Below, in pieces: positions 21,884 through 33,730 of a stretch of DNA of 64,000 bases. How positions within the stretch are numbered: position 1 is the first letter of the stretch; every line of letters starts with the position of its first letter. The stretch is from NCBI RefSeq assembly GCF_910592395.1, contig NC_088314.1, positions 17,459,998 through 17,523,997 on the forward strand, read 5' to 3'. The notes beneath the pieces were generated by a model that was not told the DNA's origin, made no database searches, and saw only the letters and a list, made by a program, of their open reading frames with translations. A program made the position numbers and the translations under genes. The stretch comes from Lineus longissimus (Eukaryota > Nemertea > Pilidiophora > Heteronemertea > Lineidae).

Positions 21884-22555
21884 ACATTCAATGCTGAATC
21901 TAACAACACCCAGTGCCCTTACTCTGTATATTAGTCACTGGAAGATGGCCCATTTCACTCCTTGCTTCTACTTCACCTATAGTCTCATTGCAAACGCCTC
22001 AGTTCTATGATATCACATTCACTTTCAGCTGTCATGCAACGCAACAACTGTGCTATCTGCCATCGCACATCAACGAAGAAGTGCAGCCGCCCACATTCCA
22101 CCTCACGTCTGTCCGACCAGCTGCAATCCTCGAGGACGCCCCACTGTACCACGATTTCACTACGATGTTTGACAAGAAGTAGCAGTGCGCGAGATAGGCT
22201 AATGAGCAGACTTCCCTCGCTTGAGTTTCGGAAGAATGTTCCATATCGCGCTAAGCTGACCACTGCTGACCATGACAGGCGTGCATTGGACTGGTACAGG
22301 TTGGAACTGAACATTGAATATGCTGGTGGTGACGCTTTCTGATGAGAAGTTGGTCGTGACTGATGCAGTATCCTTGGACTTGTCCACAGCATCGTTCAAT
22401 CATTGCTCTCTGAGCTGCCTTGATTCTGTACTTACCCAAATACTAAGACCAAATGCCTGTTGACTGTGCTTTAAGAGAGACTGGCGCCATGCCTAGAGAT
22501 ATGACTGGCCCCTATTGGCAAATTTGTATGACTTTATCTTGCCTACCTAGCTGCT
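21314..22555. repeat. 25-bp inverted repeat pair within cassette
   Basis: Positions 21314-21338 (AGCAGCTAGGTAGGC...) are an exact inverse complement of 22531-22555 (...GCCTACCTAGCTGCT). They enclose about 1.2 kb and may mark an older element nested in the cassette. The same pair is at 49995-50019 and 51212-51236 in R4; in R1 the left arm is lost. Confidence 0.65.
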
Positions 22556-22810
22556 GCCTATAGTCTCCCTTTAACTGCGGAACACTTCAAAGTCGATAAA
22601 ATGCCATGTTCCACCTTTTAATGTGTTCAGACCGCCATTTTCAAAATAATCAAGTCAGGACACTGCCTTCTAGTCTCATAATAAATTTTGCTTTCCTCAA
22701 TAATAACATTTCTTCTTCTTCAATGCTTTCATCATTCCAAACTTCTCCTCCTCTGACTTATACAGGGGTACAGTCATGGCAATCAAAACCCAAATACTGA
22801 GACCAAATGC

Positions 22811-22874
22811 CTGTTGACTGTGCTTTAAGAGAGACTGGCGCCATGCCTAGTCTCTCTTAAAGCACAGTCAACAG
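22811..22874. other. 26-bp-stem hairpin, R2 cassette
   Basis: Arms 22811-22836 and 22849-22874, perfect. Confidence 0.75.
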
Positions 22875-23408
22875 ACACCAACCCCCTCAGACTCAGAAAC
22901 CACAAACGCCCAACCCTTCCTGCTACCTTAATACTTCTGGATCGGTCGAGTAATGCATTCCGATACACAGTGTATTACGCTTGCGCAAGATGTTCCGTAC
23001 TAGCTGCTGTATTGCGAGCTTTCCCGAATGAGAATTCAATTGAACCAATCACCTCGAGATGGCATTGAGTGTTACTTCTGTATGTCATGGGATCACACAG
23101 TCATAAGAACAAGAAACCACTCTCGATGGAAGCTTGGCGGCCCGCAGACAATATTGCAAGTACACGCCGGAGAAAGGGAAGATCATAAGATCATTGTGAT
23201 CGGGCCGAGGGAACTTCACGAGTCGGTTTGCCAAATCTACGATTTTTTTTTAAATGATGATGATTTTAATGTATTTAATTGCAATAAAACATGTTCTATT
23301 GGGTGGGCCACACATTCAGTGACACATGAATTCCCACGGTGAAGAATCGCATAATTTTCCCCCAAGACTCAAAAATAAAAAAGAATCAGGATACAGCACT
23401 GCTACATT

Positions 23409-23621
23409 TCATGGTGCAGTTTGATGCAGTTCATAAAAAAACTGTAAGACACTGTTGATAAATGTGTCACCAGTTGGAATTACTTTTGTTTGAACTAAAT
23501 TCATGAAATGACGTTTTTTTGGTAGTTTCATAGATTCGACGAACTCGATATAAAACGGGTTCCCTCGACTACACCATGTAGAAGATTTTTCCTCCGGGTT
23601 GACACTACTATCTATAGTCAA
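23409..23621 (-). CDS. Uncertain coding segment, discoidin-like hint, copy 2
   Basis: 70 codons, identical to the 9741 copy except for one residue at the start (A to T). Confidence 0.27.
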   Translation of the reverse strand: MTIDSSVNPEEKSSTWCSRGNPFYIEFVESMKLPKKRHFMNLVQTKVIPTGDTFINSVLQFFYELHQTAP

Positions 23622-23656
23622 AGATCTTACCTTGATTTCTCAATGTTCCATGTTCA

Positions 23657-23822
23657 AGGTCAGAAGTCAAGGTCATTGTGAGGAGACTGACTTGTCATAT
23701 TTTATAGTGGGAAATATCTCGAATTGTCGGACAGACGGTAGTATGAAACTAAATGACATGTATGTTTGTGTTGTTGGGGCGTTCAATGAACTAATCCACT
23801 TCAAGGTCAAAGGTCAAGGTCA
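23657..23822 (+). promoter_or_regulatory. AGGTCA clusters, R2
   Basis: The first cluster has a degenerate middle half-site (AAGTCA); the second, at 23804, 23811 and 23817, is intact. Confidence 0.33.
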
Positions 23823-23920
23823 ATGTGAAACTTATATATCACATCTGATAATCGTAGATATCTCGACTTGTCCGTCATAGAGAAACATGAAACTTATTAA
23901 CGAATGTGCATATGATTATT

Positions 23921-24376
23921 TCAAATGCAGTATCGCTTGTTAGTCTTATTTCTTCTGATGCCTCCTCTCGTAGAAGATACATCGGTTTTCTTATTGTAAA
24001 AACAGGTCCTGCTGCTCATCCAGGTAGGGTTTGATTCGTCAGTTGTGAAGACAAATTTGGTATGTGCGCCCATACTCGAAGAATATTTTAGTGTTTCATC
24101 TTTACGGTAGTAATTCGTAACGTGACCTCCAAGGTTTCTCACCTGCAACATAGAAGAAACTGTAGGAGGTCCCACGTTAACTAATAACCTCATGAGGCTT
24201 CTTCCTTCATTTATCAAAAACTGGCGTCTTTTGCAACCGCACGATCGACGAAGTACAGTACGAGTCACAATTGACATCCTTCCCGCTGGTACGCACGCGC
24301 CAATGATCTCTCTATGTTTCTCTACGCGCGACTTACGCGCGACCCATGCGCTAGATAGCGAGTAAAGTCGCGCCAA
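23921..24376 (-). CDS. Uncertain coding segment, copy 2 (151 codons)
   Basis: Longer frame than R1, starting ARLYSLSSAWVARK. Most of the N-terminal part is probably upstream intron if the TGTTGCAG acceptor is used. Confidence 0.25.
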   Translation of the reverse strand: MARLYSLSSAWVARKSRVEKHREIIGACVPAGRMSIVTRTVLRRSCGCKRRQFLINEGRSLMRLLVNVGPPTVSSMLQVRNLGGHVTNYYRKDETLKYSSSMGAHTKFVFTTDESNPTWMSSRTCFYNKKTDVSSTRGGIRRNKTNKRYCI

Positions 24377-24956
24377 TGACGCAACTTAGGGTATGTCAAT
24401 TGTGATTTGGGCTTTACGATGTACATCCTGTGTTTATTCATATACTCGACACGAGTAGATCATCTGTCAGACTTAGTTGTGGATTGAATTGTGTTGCAAA
24501 TTCCAACGATTATCTCGCGGATAAAATGCATTTACACATACTTCGTTCTTCGTTCGAAGAGGAATCTTTTAACCCCTACTACGAACTGCAAAGATTTCAT
24601 CAATGCCTGGGCTAATTCATTTACTCAACAATCGTAATCATTAACCATATTGATCGAGTTGTACGAGGAATCGTCGTTCTTTCAAAAAAGTCATCGATAA
24701 ATTACATTATTTGAATACTTTGTACTTCGTCGTTCGGAGCTCTTCGAGATGGTTGCGAAACCCACCTAAATTTTTCCCGGTGACATATCATATAGATGTA
24801 TATCGCACGATTCTTTTGTGACAATAAAGCATAAAAAATATTAACATGGGTAAATTTAAACCCTGACAAATAATCATTCATACGAAACTACTAGTTTTGT
24901 CCGGGGATTGCTTCTCTGCAAAGGAACGAATACTTTCTGTTTTGAAGATAACTCAC

Positions 24957-25187
24957 ATCGTGATTTAGTCGTTTGTTTATTCAAGTTTGTAATCGCACAT
25001 TTATCAAAAGCAATGATAAACTCGCAACGTTGCGCTCTTTCATCATAAACGAATTGTGATTTGTTCTTCTTCTCTCCTTTCCAATAAGTGTATCCTTCCT
25101 TTGCACACCAAAGTTTTGATTTCGACTTGACAGCCCTAATCAACTCCGTTTCGTCGTAATTATCGTGTTTGATAAACCAAAGTTGCT
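24957..25187 (-). CDS. Second exon of putative secreted gene, copy 2 (231 nt)
   Basis: The acceptor reads CCATAG instead of CCTAAG, so the AG is kept although nearby bases changed. The first codons become AG-CAA, giving Gln for Arg. The GTGAGT donor is kept, and the exon is exactly 231 nt as in all units. Confidence 0.5.
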
Positions 25188-25831
25188 CTATGGTTGTTAA
25201 AATCATAAAAGGTGTCAAATTATGTTTATAATAATGAGAACATTTAAACCTAAGAAAGAAGCTTTATCGTAATACTGGGTCCACTCACCAATAAAATCCC
25301 AAGACCTACAATACCCGACTTCTACTACAGCCTCGATGGGTAGAGCCTAAACAAGCGGGCATAATTGTAGGCCTTTCGCAGCCATAAAAGGGATGGGATA
25401 TCTTGTCTCCGTTTCTTTCAATTGGTCCTTAATTGTAATATGAACAGTTCCGCTGTAGAGTCATGATTATTCATGACGATTACGTTGTTAGACTCTACCC
25501 GTCGAAGCGATGTTACAAATCGGGTATTGTGTGGCTTGGGATCTTATTGGCGAGTGGACCCAGTATTTGATTAAGAAAAATAATATATAGATGGTTTTTT
25601 CGTACTACAAAAAGTACATGGGATTCGTGGTGCATATACAAAGGTAGTGCACGGTGCAGGAAAAACAAATAAACAAAAAATAACCAATTTAAGGACCTAA
25701 ATTACTTACATATGCATAGTGGTTTACAACATATACTATATTGCTACCTTCCACTAATTCACCCGACACATAATAAACTAATTATGTCATTTCCGATCGA
25801 TTCAAGATCTCATTGCCCGCATCCCTCGTAC

Positions 25832-26060
25832 CTAGTGACTCCCAGATGTTAACCCCCCTCCGTTCAAGCAATTCATTATGAGCATAATGAACCAGCTGCT
25901 TTTGCATCAGATCCTTATGAACCTTCCTATCGCAACTGTATTTGTGACACACATGAGTGAAAGTATCTTCGTTCAAATTGACCCCAAAAGCCGAAAACGA
26001 CAACAACACAAAAACAAATTTGTAGAAACGTTTGTTTGCTAGGCCTATTTTGCTAACAGA
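25832..26060 (-). CDS. Signal-peptide-like exon, copy 2
   Basis: Open and donor-competent (CTAG/GTACGAGG). The acceptor candidate GGCCTAG is present. Variants include LVHYAHN for LVPYAHN. Confidence 0.42.
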
Positions 26061-27134
26061 TCACATTAATTCAAAAGTTATCTTTTACCTACCTCCGCGT
26101 CGTGAAATGACTAAAACAAGAAGCAAATATGTATTGACTCATAACACACAAAGCGTCTAATGCGTCTACTCGATTTTTTAGGAAAATGATTATTTCAAAA
26201 GTTTTGTGCTATAATTGGATTTTAGCCTTTGGCAAGCATAACTGGGCGTTTTTTTAATTTGGTGATCACATAATTTGGCAATCACCAAGCAATGGTTTGT
26301 TGCAAATTAAAAAAGTTTCGTTCTTGAATAGCTGATATACACATTTTCCTAATTTCCGTCCAGCGCGGGACGTAACTTCTCGCCATTGGGGGCGGTGTCA
26401 ACTTACTGATTTTTCAAAACTAGCCTGGCTGGTCAGCGTGACCGGCGATTTAAACCATTTGTACCACAGAGGAACGACTATAGTTGCAAGTAGCAGCGGA
26501 AGAAAACCGCTTGTTTTCGCCGCGCTTGTAGGAATACCACACTAAAAGTGCGGATTATCAATATGCTCTGCGCCGTGAAAAATCCTTTTCCAACAACGTT
26601 CATCAATGATAAACCAATTAAATGGCGAAAAAATCAGTTTAATGTACCAAGTCGGCAGAAGTCACTAGCTTGATCAGGTTCACAACGAACCCAAGGCTAC
26701 ACGTACAGCTTTCTTTAATTCTCTTCGAGCATGCATGAGCACTGCCTGGCTGACGAGCAGTCAAACTTCGACGCAAGGTGATTTAATTTTGACAGTGTTG
26801 CACAGAAATATCTTACAAGCAGAACAAAAGTTCACCTTGAAAGAAAACATCAAGAAACTTGCAGATGATCAGTTTGCTAGTTTCGGATTGCCTGCAATGG
26901 AGGCAGATAGACTCTGATACCTGAAAAATCGATAACTACGTCCAAGAATTCAATTTGATGCGCAAAATACGTCGTGTTTGCAAACGTTTTATGGGCAGGA
27001 ATTGAAGAAGAAAGTAGTATTTCAGCTAGTCAGGAGTAAAAACTTTTGAAATTGAAGTAGCAAACAGTTTTGTAGAAAATTTCTCTTACTTGAATGATTT
27101 ATTCCAATAGCTTTACCAGCTCTAACCAGAAAAT

Positions 27135-27160
27135 GAACGAACGAGCGAACGAGCGATCGA
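27135..27160. repeat. GAAC tetranucleotide repeat, R2
   Basis: Imperfect GAAC/GAGC units, with a GATCG variant. Confidence 0.7.
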
Positions 27161-27650
27161 AAAGGAAACTCCTCTCACCGTACGTCTCCAGGTGATACCT
27201 GGGGATCCTAAGCAGACTGTTGTCTTTAGCTCTCAGGGATCGCCCGGGGTCGAAGGATGGGAGGAGCTCAGATATGTCAGCAAGTCCGTTTTTGCTTTGT
27301 AGATGAGTAGCATAGCTGCCTTGAACTCTGTACCTTTACAGATTGCAACCAGTGGAGACTTCTCAGCACGGTGGTAATGTGTTCGCGTTTAGGTGTCCCT
27401 ATAATTACTCTATGCTGCATGATTCTGCACCTTTTGTAGCTTTTCAAGGTGCCTTCAAAGAGTTTTCGTGGATTCATCCACCTTGCAACCCCCTACCGTA
27501 TAGTTCCTAAAATTTTTTTGGTTTCCTGCTGCCTTATATATCTAGCACTGAACTAGCTCCCGAACGAGTTGGGACATGTCATGCAGAGTTTCTGAGACCG
27601 GGTGCACTGTTCAATAGATTGGTGTAAAGAATGAAGACATTATCGTAATA

Positions 27651-27833
27651 ATGGCGGCGTCGGCATTCACTGGTATGGAGTGTGTGTGTCGGCCCGGTGA
27701 ACAGCTGTTGCATTGTCCAGTTTTGTGTGTTTTTCCTGTTTTGGACAAAAACCAAAATATTTCGAAAATGAGCTGGCTATACCTCATTTTTTATCGCATT
27801 CTTCTCGAGCATTGGCTATGGTGCTTCACGTGA
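27651..27833 (+). CDS. Short plus-strand ORF, copy 2
   Basis: Starts MAASAFTGMECVCRPGEQ; otherwise as copy 1. Confidence 0.22.
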   Translation: MAASAFTGMECVCRPGEQLLHCPVLCVFPVLDKNQNISKMSWLYLIFYRILLEHWLWCFT

Positions 27834-27939
27834 AAATCGGTATTTTTGAATTAACTCTAAGAACATTTTTTTAAATCGCGGTTTTTAGTGATTTGGGGGT
27901 CTTGTTTGAGATTTCAGTTTGGGGTGGCCTCAAGTGCTC

Positions 27940-28122
27940 AGATTGAGCGTGACCCAAGGACATTTTCATCGGCACCAACAAACAGACTGTTATAGTAATC
28001 CAGTCTGGATATGACCGTTGATGCACTAGAAGTTTTGTCGCTTCTCGAATAACAAGCTTTCGCATGCGGCTAATGTTTCGGATTTGAAATGTTGCAGACA
28101 CTAGACTATATACCTTGTTAAC
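27940..28122 (-). pseudogene. Non-LTR retrotransposon RT fragment, best copy
   Basis: The minus strand reads IRNISRMRKLVIREATKLL in one frame and, after a one-base shift, TVISRLDYYNSLFVGADENV in the next. Together these match the conserved C-terminal region of CR1/L2/Rex1-type reverse transcriptases. It stops soon after, and the catalytic YADD region, which lies upstream, is absent. The fragment lies about 130 bp beyond the LamG exon donor in every unit, so it was part of the ancestral unit before duplication. Confidence 0.78.
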
Positions 28123-28249
28123 CATGATATATATTTCATATATTATTTTCGGAAGCCAATAAAGCGTAGTCAGTTGGTTCGTCATCGTAGTGCATGCAAC
28201 ATAAATCTCAGTTATTTGTATATGTGTTAGAATCATCGCGAGTACTCAC

Positions 28250-28842
28250 AATCTCGTTCATATAGCCTCTTGATCTCTTCTATTTCGAGCTTGGCACGGT
28301 AAATTGTCACTCTTGCAATTTTTCCCCCAAAATCATCTTTGCAGCTCTTTCTACGTTTCGGGCATGGACTTGAACGATGGTTTTGACATCCTATTACAGT
28401 TCCAATTGCAAAATTAGCTCTTCTAAAGACGACTTTACTTCGGAGCAACCTCAGTGTCCTGCCATTTATTGAGGGGTTGCATGTTAAACTGGACATTTCG
28501 CATCTTAAAACGAGCAACAGCCAACTGGTAGCAAAAAGAGCCAACTCAAAATATTGTTTCCTGTTTTCATACCTGTTGCCTGTGAGCGGCCAAAGACTTA
28601 TATGAAGTTCAGTACCTTCTCCTATATGAACAAGTAGCGCGCCGTCTCCTTGAGTGATTTTCATTAGTCCGAAATCTGTCGCACAAACATTTGGTCGAAT
28701 GTAGAGCATTATACTCATCCAACATGTCTCAAACAGTGCGACATCCGGTACTTTGACACATTGACGGGATTTATGTTCATTGAAAGACATAACCTTCCCA
28801 AATAAAGAAGATGGGACGTATGACGCCTCCGAACTGAGCATT
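28250..28842 (-). CDS. LamG-like exon, copy 3
   Basis: Intact acceptor and GTGAGT donor, frame open throughout. One codon is missing relative to copies 1, 4 and 6 near CKDDFGG, and the variable region reads RRKSCK. It differs from copy 6 at about 29 of 203 positions. Confidence 0.72.
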
Positions 28843-29026
28843 CTGAAAGAAAATTTGGCTTATTTTACTTGAGACCTTTTCAAATTATTGTATATAGTGG
28901 TGGATTGGCTCCATCGGGAACACATTTGTATTCTAAAATCAAGGGACCTGTAGTCATTTCGGATTCCCCTTTGGCCAGACCTCTTTGATCTCGGTCCTAG
29001 TTTTGTCATATCCATTCAATGTTGCC

Positions 29027-29272
29027 TCAAGGACAGTAGGATTTTTGTGTGAGCCTAATGAAGACCACGTTTTTTCGTTTCGTACATCCAGGTTGATTTA
29101 ACTTTCCATCCAATACACACAACCTATTTTCTCTTCTGTTTCCAGGTTCTATTTGGTTAAAACACTGATAGCAGTTCAAACTGATTTCTGTATAATCAGA
29201 ACTCCTCAACATAAAAACACCGGTTTCAAAGATTTTCGTTGCACATACATGTATTTTCACTTTTTGAAACAC
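29027..29272 (-). CDS. Cys-rich CYQC segment, copy 3
   Basis: The frame is cut to 81 codons because two bases are missing in a GT-rich tract (TGTGTGAGCC instead of TGTGTGTGTGCC), so it ends RLTQKSYCP. The CYQC core is unaffected; R5 shares the deletion. Confidence 0.36.
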   Translation of the reverse strand: MFQKVKIHVCATKIFETGVFMLRSSDYTEISLNCYQCFNQIEPGNRRENRLCVLDGKLNQPGCTKRKNVVFIRLTQKSYCP

Positions 29273-29972
29273 CGTTCACCGACATTCGAAATCCATACTA
29301 CGCGTCGATATATCTGATAGAAATATGTATTGTACGAACCTGAGATCTGGATCAGAACCATCAAACGCCCAGTTGTAATCAGCTAAAGATTAAAATGATT
29401 ATATTTATCGCATACTGTTAAAAAGATCTCTCACGCATTTAGACTCTTTCACCAGTCTCCACCATTCACTCATTACGGAGACTGGTACGTGTAGGCATTT
29501 CACTCATCATGAACTCAATGGGAATACCAGAGCGCTCAGTATCGACAATGCATCCACTGTATGCACTGAAAATGTATGGCTCGCCTCGGGTAAATCAACG
29601 CGGCATCCTCGATCCTCCGCTGCGCGGCGGATAGGGTCGAGGTTCCCTGGACTACCACGCATTGTATCTAAACTTGAAATGGACCCGTGGAGAAGTACTT
29701 GTTTGAAGAGTGTGAAAAGGTGATGGATTGATCATTTACACCTGTCCTGCTGTCGCGATGAGAACAACCATGAAATGACATCCGACGACGTTAGGACCTA
29801 GGTCTTTTGCCAATAAATGTTCATCTCCTCAGGTGTATTGTAGTCAGGAACTGATTTGGTCATGTTTTTAGTTTCTGGACGTGCTCATCAAAAGTAGCTT
29901 TGGTCGGTCACTGTTCTCTTTATGTTGGGATACCGGGCGCAGCGTATAATATCACATAGGCACGCATGGTCA

Positions 29973-30299
29973 TTAGTGTTTGGATGCATGCCATACTCCA
30001 GCGCGGTGATAGAAGTCAAAATGTCTGCTTTGGAGCCTGATTGTATACAACTTCCTTGGGTTCAGCAGGTCAGAAGGAACAGGCTGCTCTGCTGAAGTAA
30101 ATATTTGAAAAGAAACAAAACGTTGCATCAGAATAACATGTGACCAACATCCGTGCCACATTTCAAGGCGATACAACGTCCCTAAGTGAGACGTAACTCG
30201 TCCCCCATCCAGTAGTATTATAATAGAAGATATACATGTATAAGGGCAACAAAGGTTCATCTTTCTGTGTGCGTGTATCTTCTTGCATGTATGCCACAT
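29973..30299 (-). CDS. Uncertain coding segment (108 codons), copy 3
   Basis: Equivalent to 3606-3932; variant SHLGTLY. Confidence 0.25.
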   Translation of the reverse strand: MWHTCKKIHAHRKMNLCCPYTCISSIIILLDGGRVTSHLGTLYRLEMWHGCWSHVILMQRFVSFQIFTSAEQPVPSDLLNPRKLYTIRLQSRHFDFYHRAGVWHASKH

Positions 30300-30524
30300 A
30301 CATGAACATTTTACACAGGGAAAATGTGTTTTTTAGACAAAATATCTAAAAGACATATATTTGACATCTATGATATAAGCCTATTATAGACATCAGCCAG
30401 TTGACTCTACAAATGTATTAAACACTTGGCAGATGCAAATGTATTAGGCACCTGACACTCTGGCAGCAGAGGGAAATATTTCGGACGTTTCATTCACGGG
30501 CAATCTAACCCCTACTCCGTATGG

Positions 30525-30857
30525 TTAACGATTATGAATCGAATTTGAATTCAACTTTCTGCAATACTGAGGTGTGGAATTATTGAGAAAAGCAAGAGAT
30601 TTTCGCGGCAGAATATTTTCGCGAGCCTGACCTACTTGCAAAATTCGGGAGGTTCTTGACATTTTCAGAACCTCTTGCGGTTCCATATGCGAAGCCCATA
30701 CAAATTCCGTCTCGCAGGAATATGGTCCTAAATGGCCATCAAAAAGCTTACGTTTCAAAAGAGCCGTCGCCACAACTATTTGATACATGAATAAAAGCCT
30801 CATCCACGTTGTTGAACCAATTTTTAATTGAAGTTTATCCCGTTTGCTGGCAATCAT
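30525..30857 (-). CDS. Candidate first coding exon with hydrophobic leader, copy 3
   Basis: The leader is intact with K-I-G for K-M-G, which removes the second in-frame ATG, and PQEVLK for PQEALK. Confidence 0.33.
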   Translation of the reverse strand: MIASKRDKLQLKIGSTTWMRLLFMYQIVVATALLKRKLFDGHLGPYSCETEFVWASHMEPQEVLKMSRTSRILQVGQARENILPRKSLAFLNNSTPQYCRKLNSNSIHNR

Positions 30858-31735
30858 TCTTAGTGCTACATCTCATCAACTATAGTCATTGATATTTCTT
30901 GTCTTCGCGACCAGCTTCTCGCAATATCTTATTGCAGCAGATTTTGGTCTGTTTAGGAGGATTTTCTACTGTTCCCATCAGTCCAGAGTCGCGACGCAAT
31001 TAGACGTTGATTTTCATGAAAAAAATGGTATTAAAATGCGGTAGATCGGAATAACGCGCGCCGTGATTTTCTCGTGAGAATCGCGGCATGTTGCCATCAG
31101 GTAGTTTGGATGTTCCTCCCGTCTGGTTGATTGTCTGTCCCAACGCTCGCCCGATCAGACAACGTCTATGCATGGATTTCCCAAGGCTGCCACTCCCTCA
31201 AGATGTTAGTGTTGTTGAACTATCTCCGAAATGGTATGGAAATTGATTGAAGGGGCCGAAGATCTTGGCTTGCTCACAAGGATTTCGTGATCGGTTGTGT
31301 GATACCCATCTTCTATTCGGCATGTCCTGAAACATGAATAGATTTTCCTCATTGCGATATATGCCCGCGCTCACATGTCATTATCCGAGCAAATGCTGCA
31401 GAGAACAGTACTGAGCTTGTTAATACAAAATGCAAAATGCAAGTTAGAGACAATATATCATTTCTGTATCCTGTTCTCTTTGTGTTTTTTGATTTATTGA
31501 TCCCTTGTGAAACATTGATTCTGGTGAAATATCCTGAATTAATGTGATCAGAAGTGCTTTATCAATATTATGAAATTTGTGATTTTTAATATTGTGACCT
31601 AAATGTATATAACCATGGTCGGTCTGCAACACAATGAGTTGGTGACTTTGACATAGACATCTGCAACACTTAATGCCTAATCTGAAGGTTAAAAGAATAC
31701 AAATGTATTTATCTGCTGCATGTTTTCGATGAAGT

Positions 31736-31927
31736 TCACAATTCATCAAAGCCTCTACCATGCTGGTGTGTGGATTCCCTTGCCAGTAGCAATAAGCCGC
31801 CGGAATAGTTTGTGCCTGTCGAAACTGAGAGGTGAATGGATTGCATACCACCTCTCATCCCAAACTCCATATTAGCTTGATAACGAGGTTCAGGCGATTC
31901 TATTATGACCCGTCTCAGCACATTCAT
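31736..31927 (-). CDS. Uncertain coding segment, copy 3 (63 codons)
   Basis: Same as copy 2. Confidence 0.2.
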   Translation of the reverse strand: MNVLRRVIIESPEPRYQANMEFGMRGGMQSIHLSVSTGTNYSGGLLLLARESTHQHGRGFDEL

Positions 31928-32762
31928 TCAATTTGCAAGATCATGAATGCTCTCTTTCACAAAACGTAAAATGAACTCTGGGATTCCTAGTCAGAGAAGG
32001 CCAAAGAGAAAATGGTGAGGGGATGAATTTTCCGATGTTATTCTTTATTTTAAAACCAGTAATGAAATATACAGATGGAAATAAAACGTATTATTTTCAG
32101 CAACAATAGCTACTTGCCCTTGTTCCTGTATCACTTTAAAATGAAATTCAGAAATTATACTACTGAAATTAGTATTGTTTACTTTAGAAAGAAGTGATCT
32201 AACGACGAATATTCAAGGAGTAGGAGTAAGTTTTTTTCCAAGTTAAGAATGTATAGCATACGACACCTTGTAGAAGCTTGTGTGCGGACATCTTGATCGG
32301 TCGAGTAATGCATTCCGATACACAGTGTATTACGCTTGCGCAAGATGTTCCGTACTAGCTGCTGTATTGCGAGCTTTCCCGAATGAGAATTCAATTGAAC
32401 AAATCACTTCGAGATGGCATTGAGTGTTACTTCTGTATGTCATGGGATCACACAGTCATATGAACAAGAAACCACTCTCGATGGAAGCTTGGCGGCCCAC
32501 AGACAATATTGCAAGTACACGCCGGAGGAAGGGAAGATCATAAGATCATTGTGATCGGGCCGAGGGAACTTGACGAGTCGGTTTGCCAAATCTACGATTT
32601 TTTTTTAAATGATGATGATTTTAATGTATTTAATTGCAATATAACATGTTCTATCTGGTGGGCCACACATTCAGTGACACATGAATTCCCACGGTGAGGA
32701 ATCGCATAATTTTCCCTCAGACTCAAAAATAAAAAAGTATCAGGATACAGCACTGCTACATT

Positions 32763-32975
32763 TCATGGTGCAGTTTGATGCAGTTCATAAAAAAACTGTA
32801 AGACACTGTTGATAAATGTGTCACCAGTTGGAATTACTTTTGTTTGAACTAAATTCATGAAATGACGTTTTTTTGGTAGTTTCATAGATTCGACGAACTC
32901 GATATAAAACGGGTTCCCTCGACTACACCATGTAGAAGATTTTTCCTCCGGGTTGACACTGCTATCTATAGCCAA
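32763..32975 (-). CDS. Uncertain coding segment, discoidin-like hint, copy 3
   Basis: 70 codons, identical to the R1 copy at protein level. Confidence 0.27.
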   Translation of the reverse strand: MAIDSSVNPEEKSSTWCSRGNPFYIEFVESMKLPKKRHFMNLVQTKVIPTGDTFINSVLQFFYELHQTAP

Positions 32976-33010
32976 AGATCTTACCTTGATTTCTCAATGT
33001 TCCATGTTCA

Positions 33011-33176
33011 AGGTCAAAGGTCAAGGTCATTGTGAGGAGACTGACTTGTCATATTTTATAGTGGGAAATATCTCGAATTGTCGGACAGACGGTAGTATGA
33101 AACTAAATGACATGTATGTTTGTGTTGTTGGGGCGTTCAATGAACTAATCCACTTCAAGGTCAAAGGTCAAGTTCA
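33011..33176 (+). promoter_or_regulatory. AGGTCA clusters, R3
   Basis: First cluster intact (33011, 33018, 33024). In the second, the third half-site is AGTTCA, a variant shared with R4 and R5. Confidence 0.33.
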
Positions 33177-33274
33177 ATGTGAAACTTATATATCACATCC
33201 GATAATCGTAGATATCTCGACTTGTCCGTCATAGAGAAGCATGAAACTTATTAACGAATGTGCATATGATTATT

Positions 33275-33730
33275 TCAAATGCGGTATCGCTTGTTAGTCT
33301 TATTTCTTCTGATGCCTCCTCTCGTAGAAGATACATCGGTTTTCTTATTGTAAAAACAGGTCCTGCTGCTCATCCAGGTAGGGTTTGATTCGTCAGTTGT
33401 GAAGACAAATTTGGTATGTGCGCCCATACTCGAAGAATATTTTAGTGTTTCATCTTTACGGTAGTAATTCGTAACGTGACCTCCAAGGTTTCTCACCTGC
33501 AACATAGAAGAAACTGAAGGAGGTCCCACGTTAACTAATAACCTCATGAGGCTTCTTCCTTCATTTATCAAAAACTGGCGTCTTTTGCAACCGCACGATC
33601 GACGAAGTACAGTCCGAGTCACAATTGACATCCTTCCCGCTCGTACGCACGCGCCAATGATCTCTCTATGTTTCTCTACGCGCGACTTACGCGCGACCCA
33701 TGCGCTAGATAGCGAGTAAAGTCGCGCCAA
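33275..33730 (-). CDS. Uncertain coding segment, copy 3 (151 codons)
   Basis: As in R2, with few replacements. Confidence 0.25.
   Translation of the reverse strand: MARLYSLSSAWVARKSRVEKHREIIGACVRAGRMSIVTRTVLRRSCGCKRRQFLINEGRSLMRLLVNVGPPSVSSMLQVRNLGGHVTNYYRKDETLKYSSSMGAHTKFVFTTDESNPTWMSSRTCFYNKKTDVSSTRGGIRRNKTNKRYRI

Larger units (their letters stand above)
19781..22939. mobile_element. Long cassette at site A, R2 (3,159 bp)
   Basis: Same ends and site as the R1 cassette, followed by GA at 22940-22941. It keeps both members of a 366-bp tandem duplication (starting at 21152 and 21518, each with CACTATCGTCATCACC) and a 25-bp inverted repeat pair (21314-21338 and 22531-22555). It lacks the nested left-end fragment. 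Confidence 0.77.
15854..28842. repeat. Tandem unit R2, 12,989 bp
   Basis: Core plus a long cassette at site A; site B is empty (GC at 27556-27557). Removing the cassette leaves about 9.83 kb. Intervals between listed features show no gene. Confidence 0.92.

Noticed and set aside
27940-28122. Active retrotransposon
   Set aside because: Only about 60 codons remain, in shifted frames, lacking the catalytic motif and all other parts.
28141-28175. AATAAA on the plus strand beside the LamG exon as a poly(A) signal
   Set aside because: It is on the wrong strand for the minus-strand gene, and no plus-strand gene ends there.
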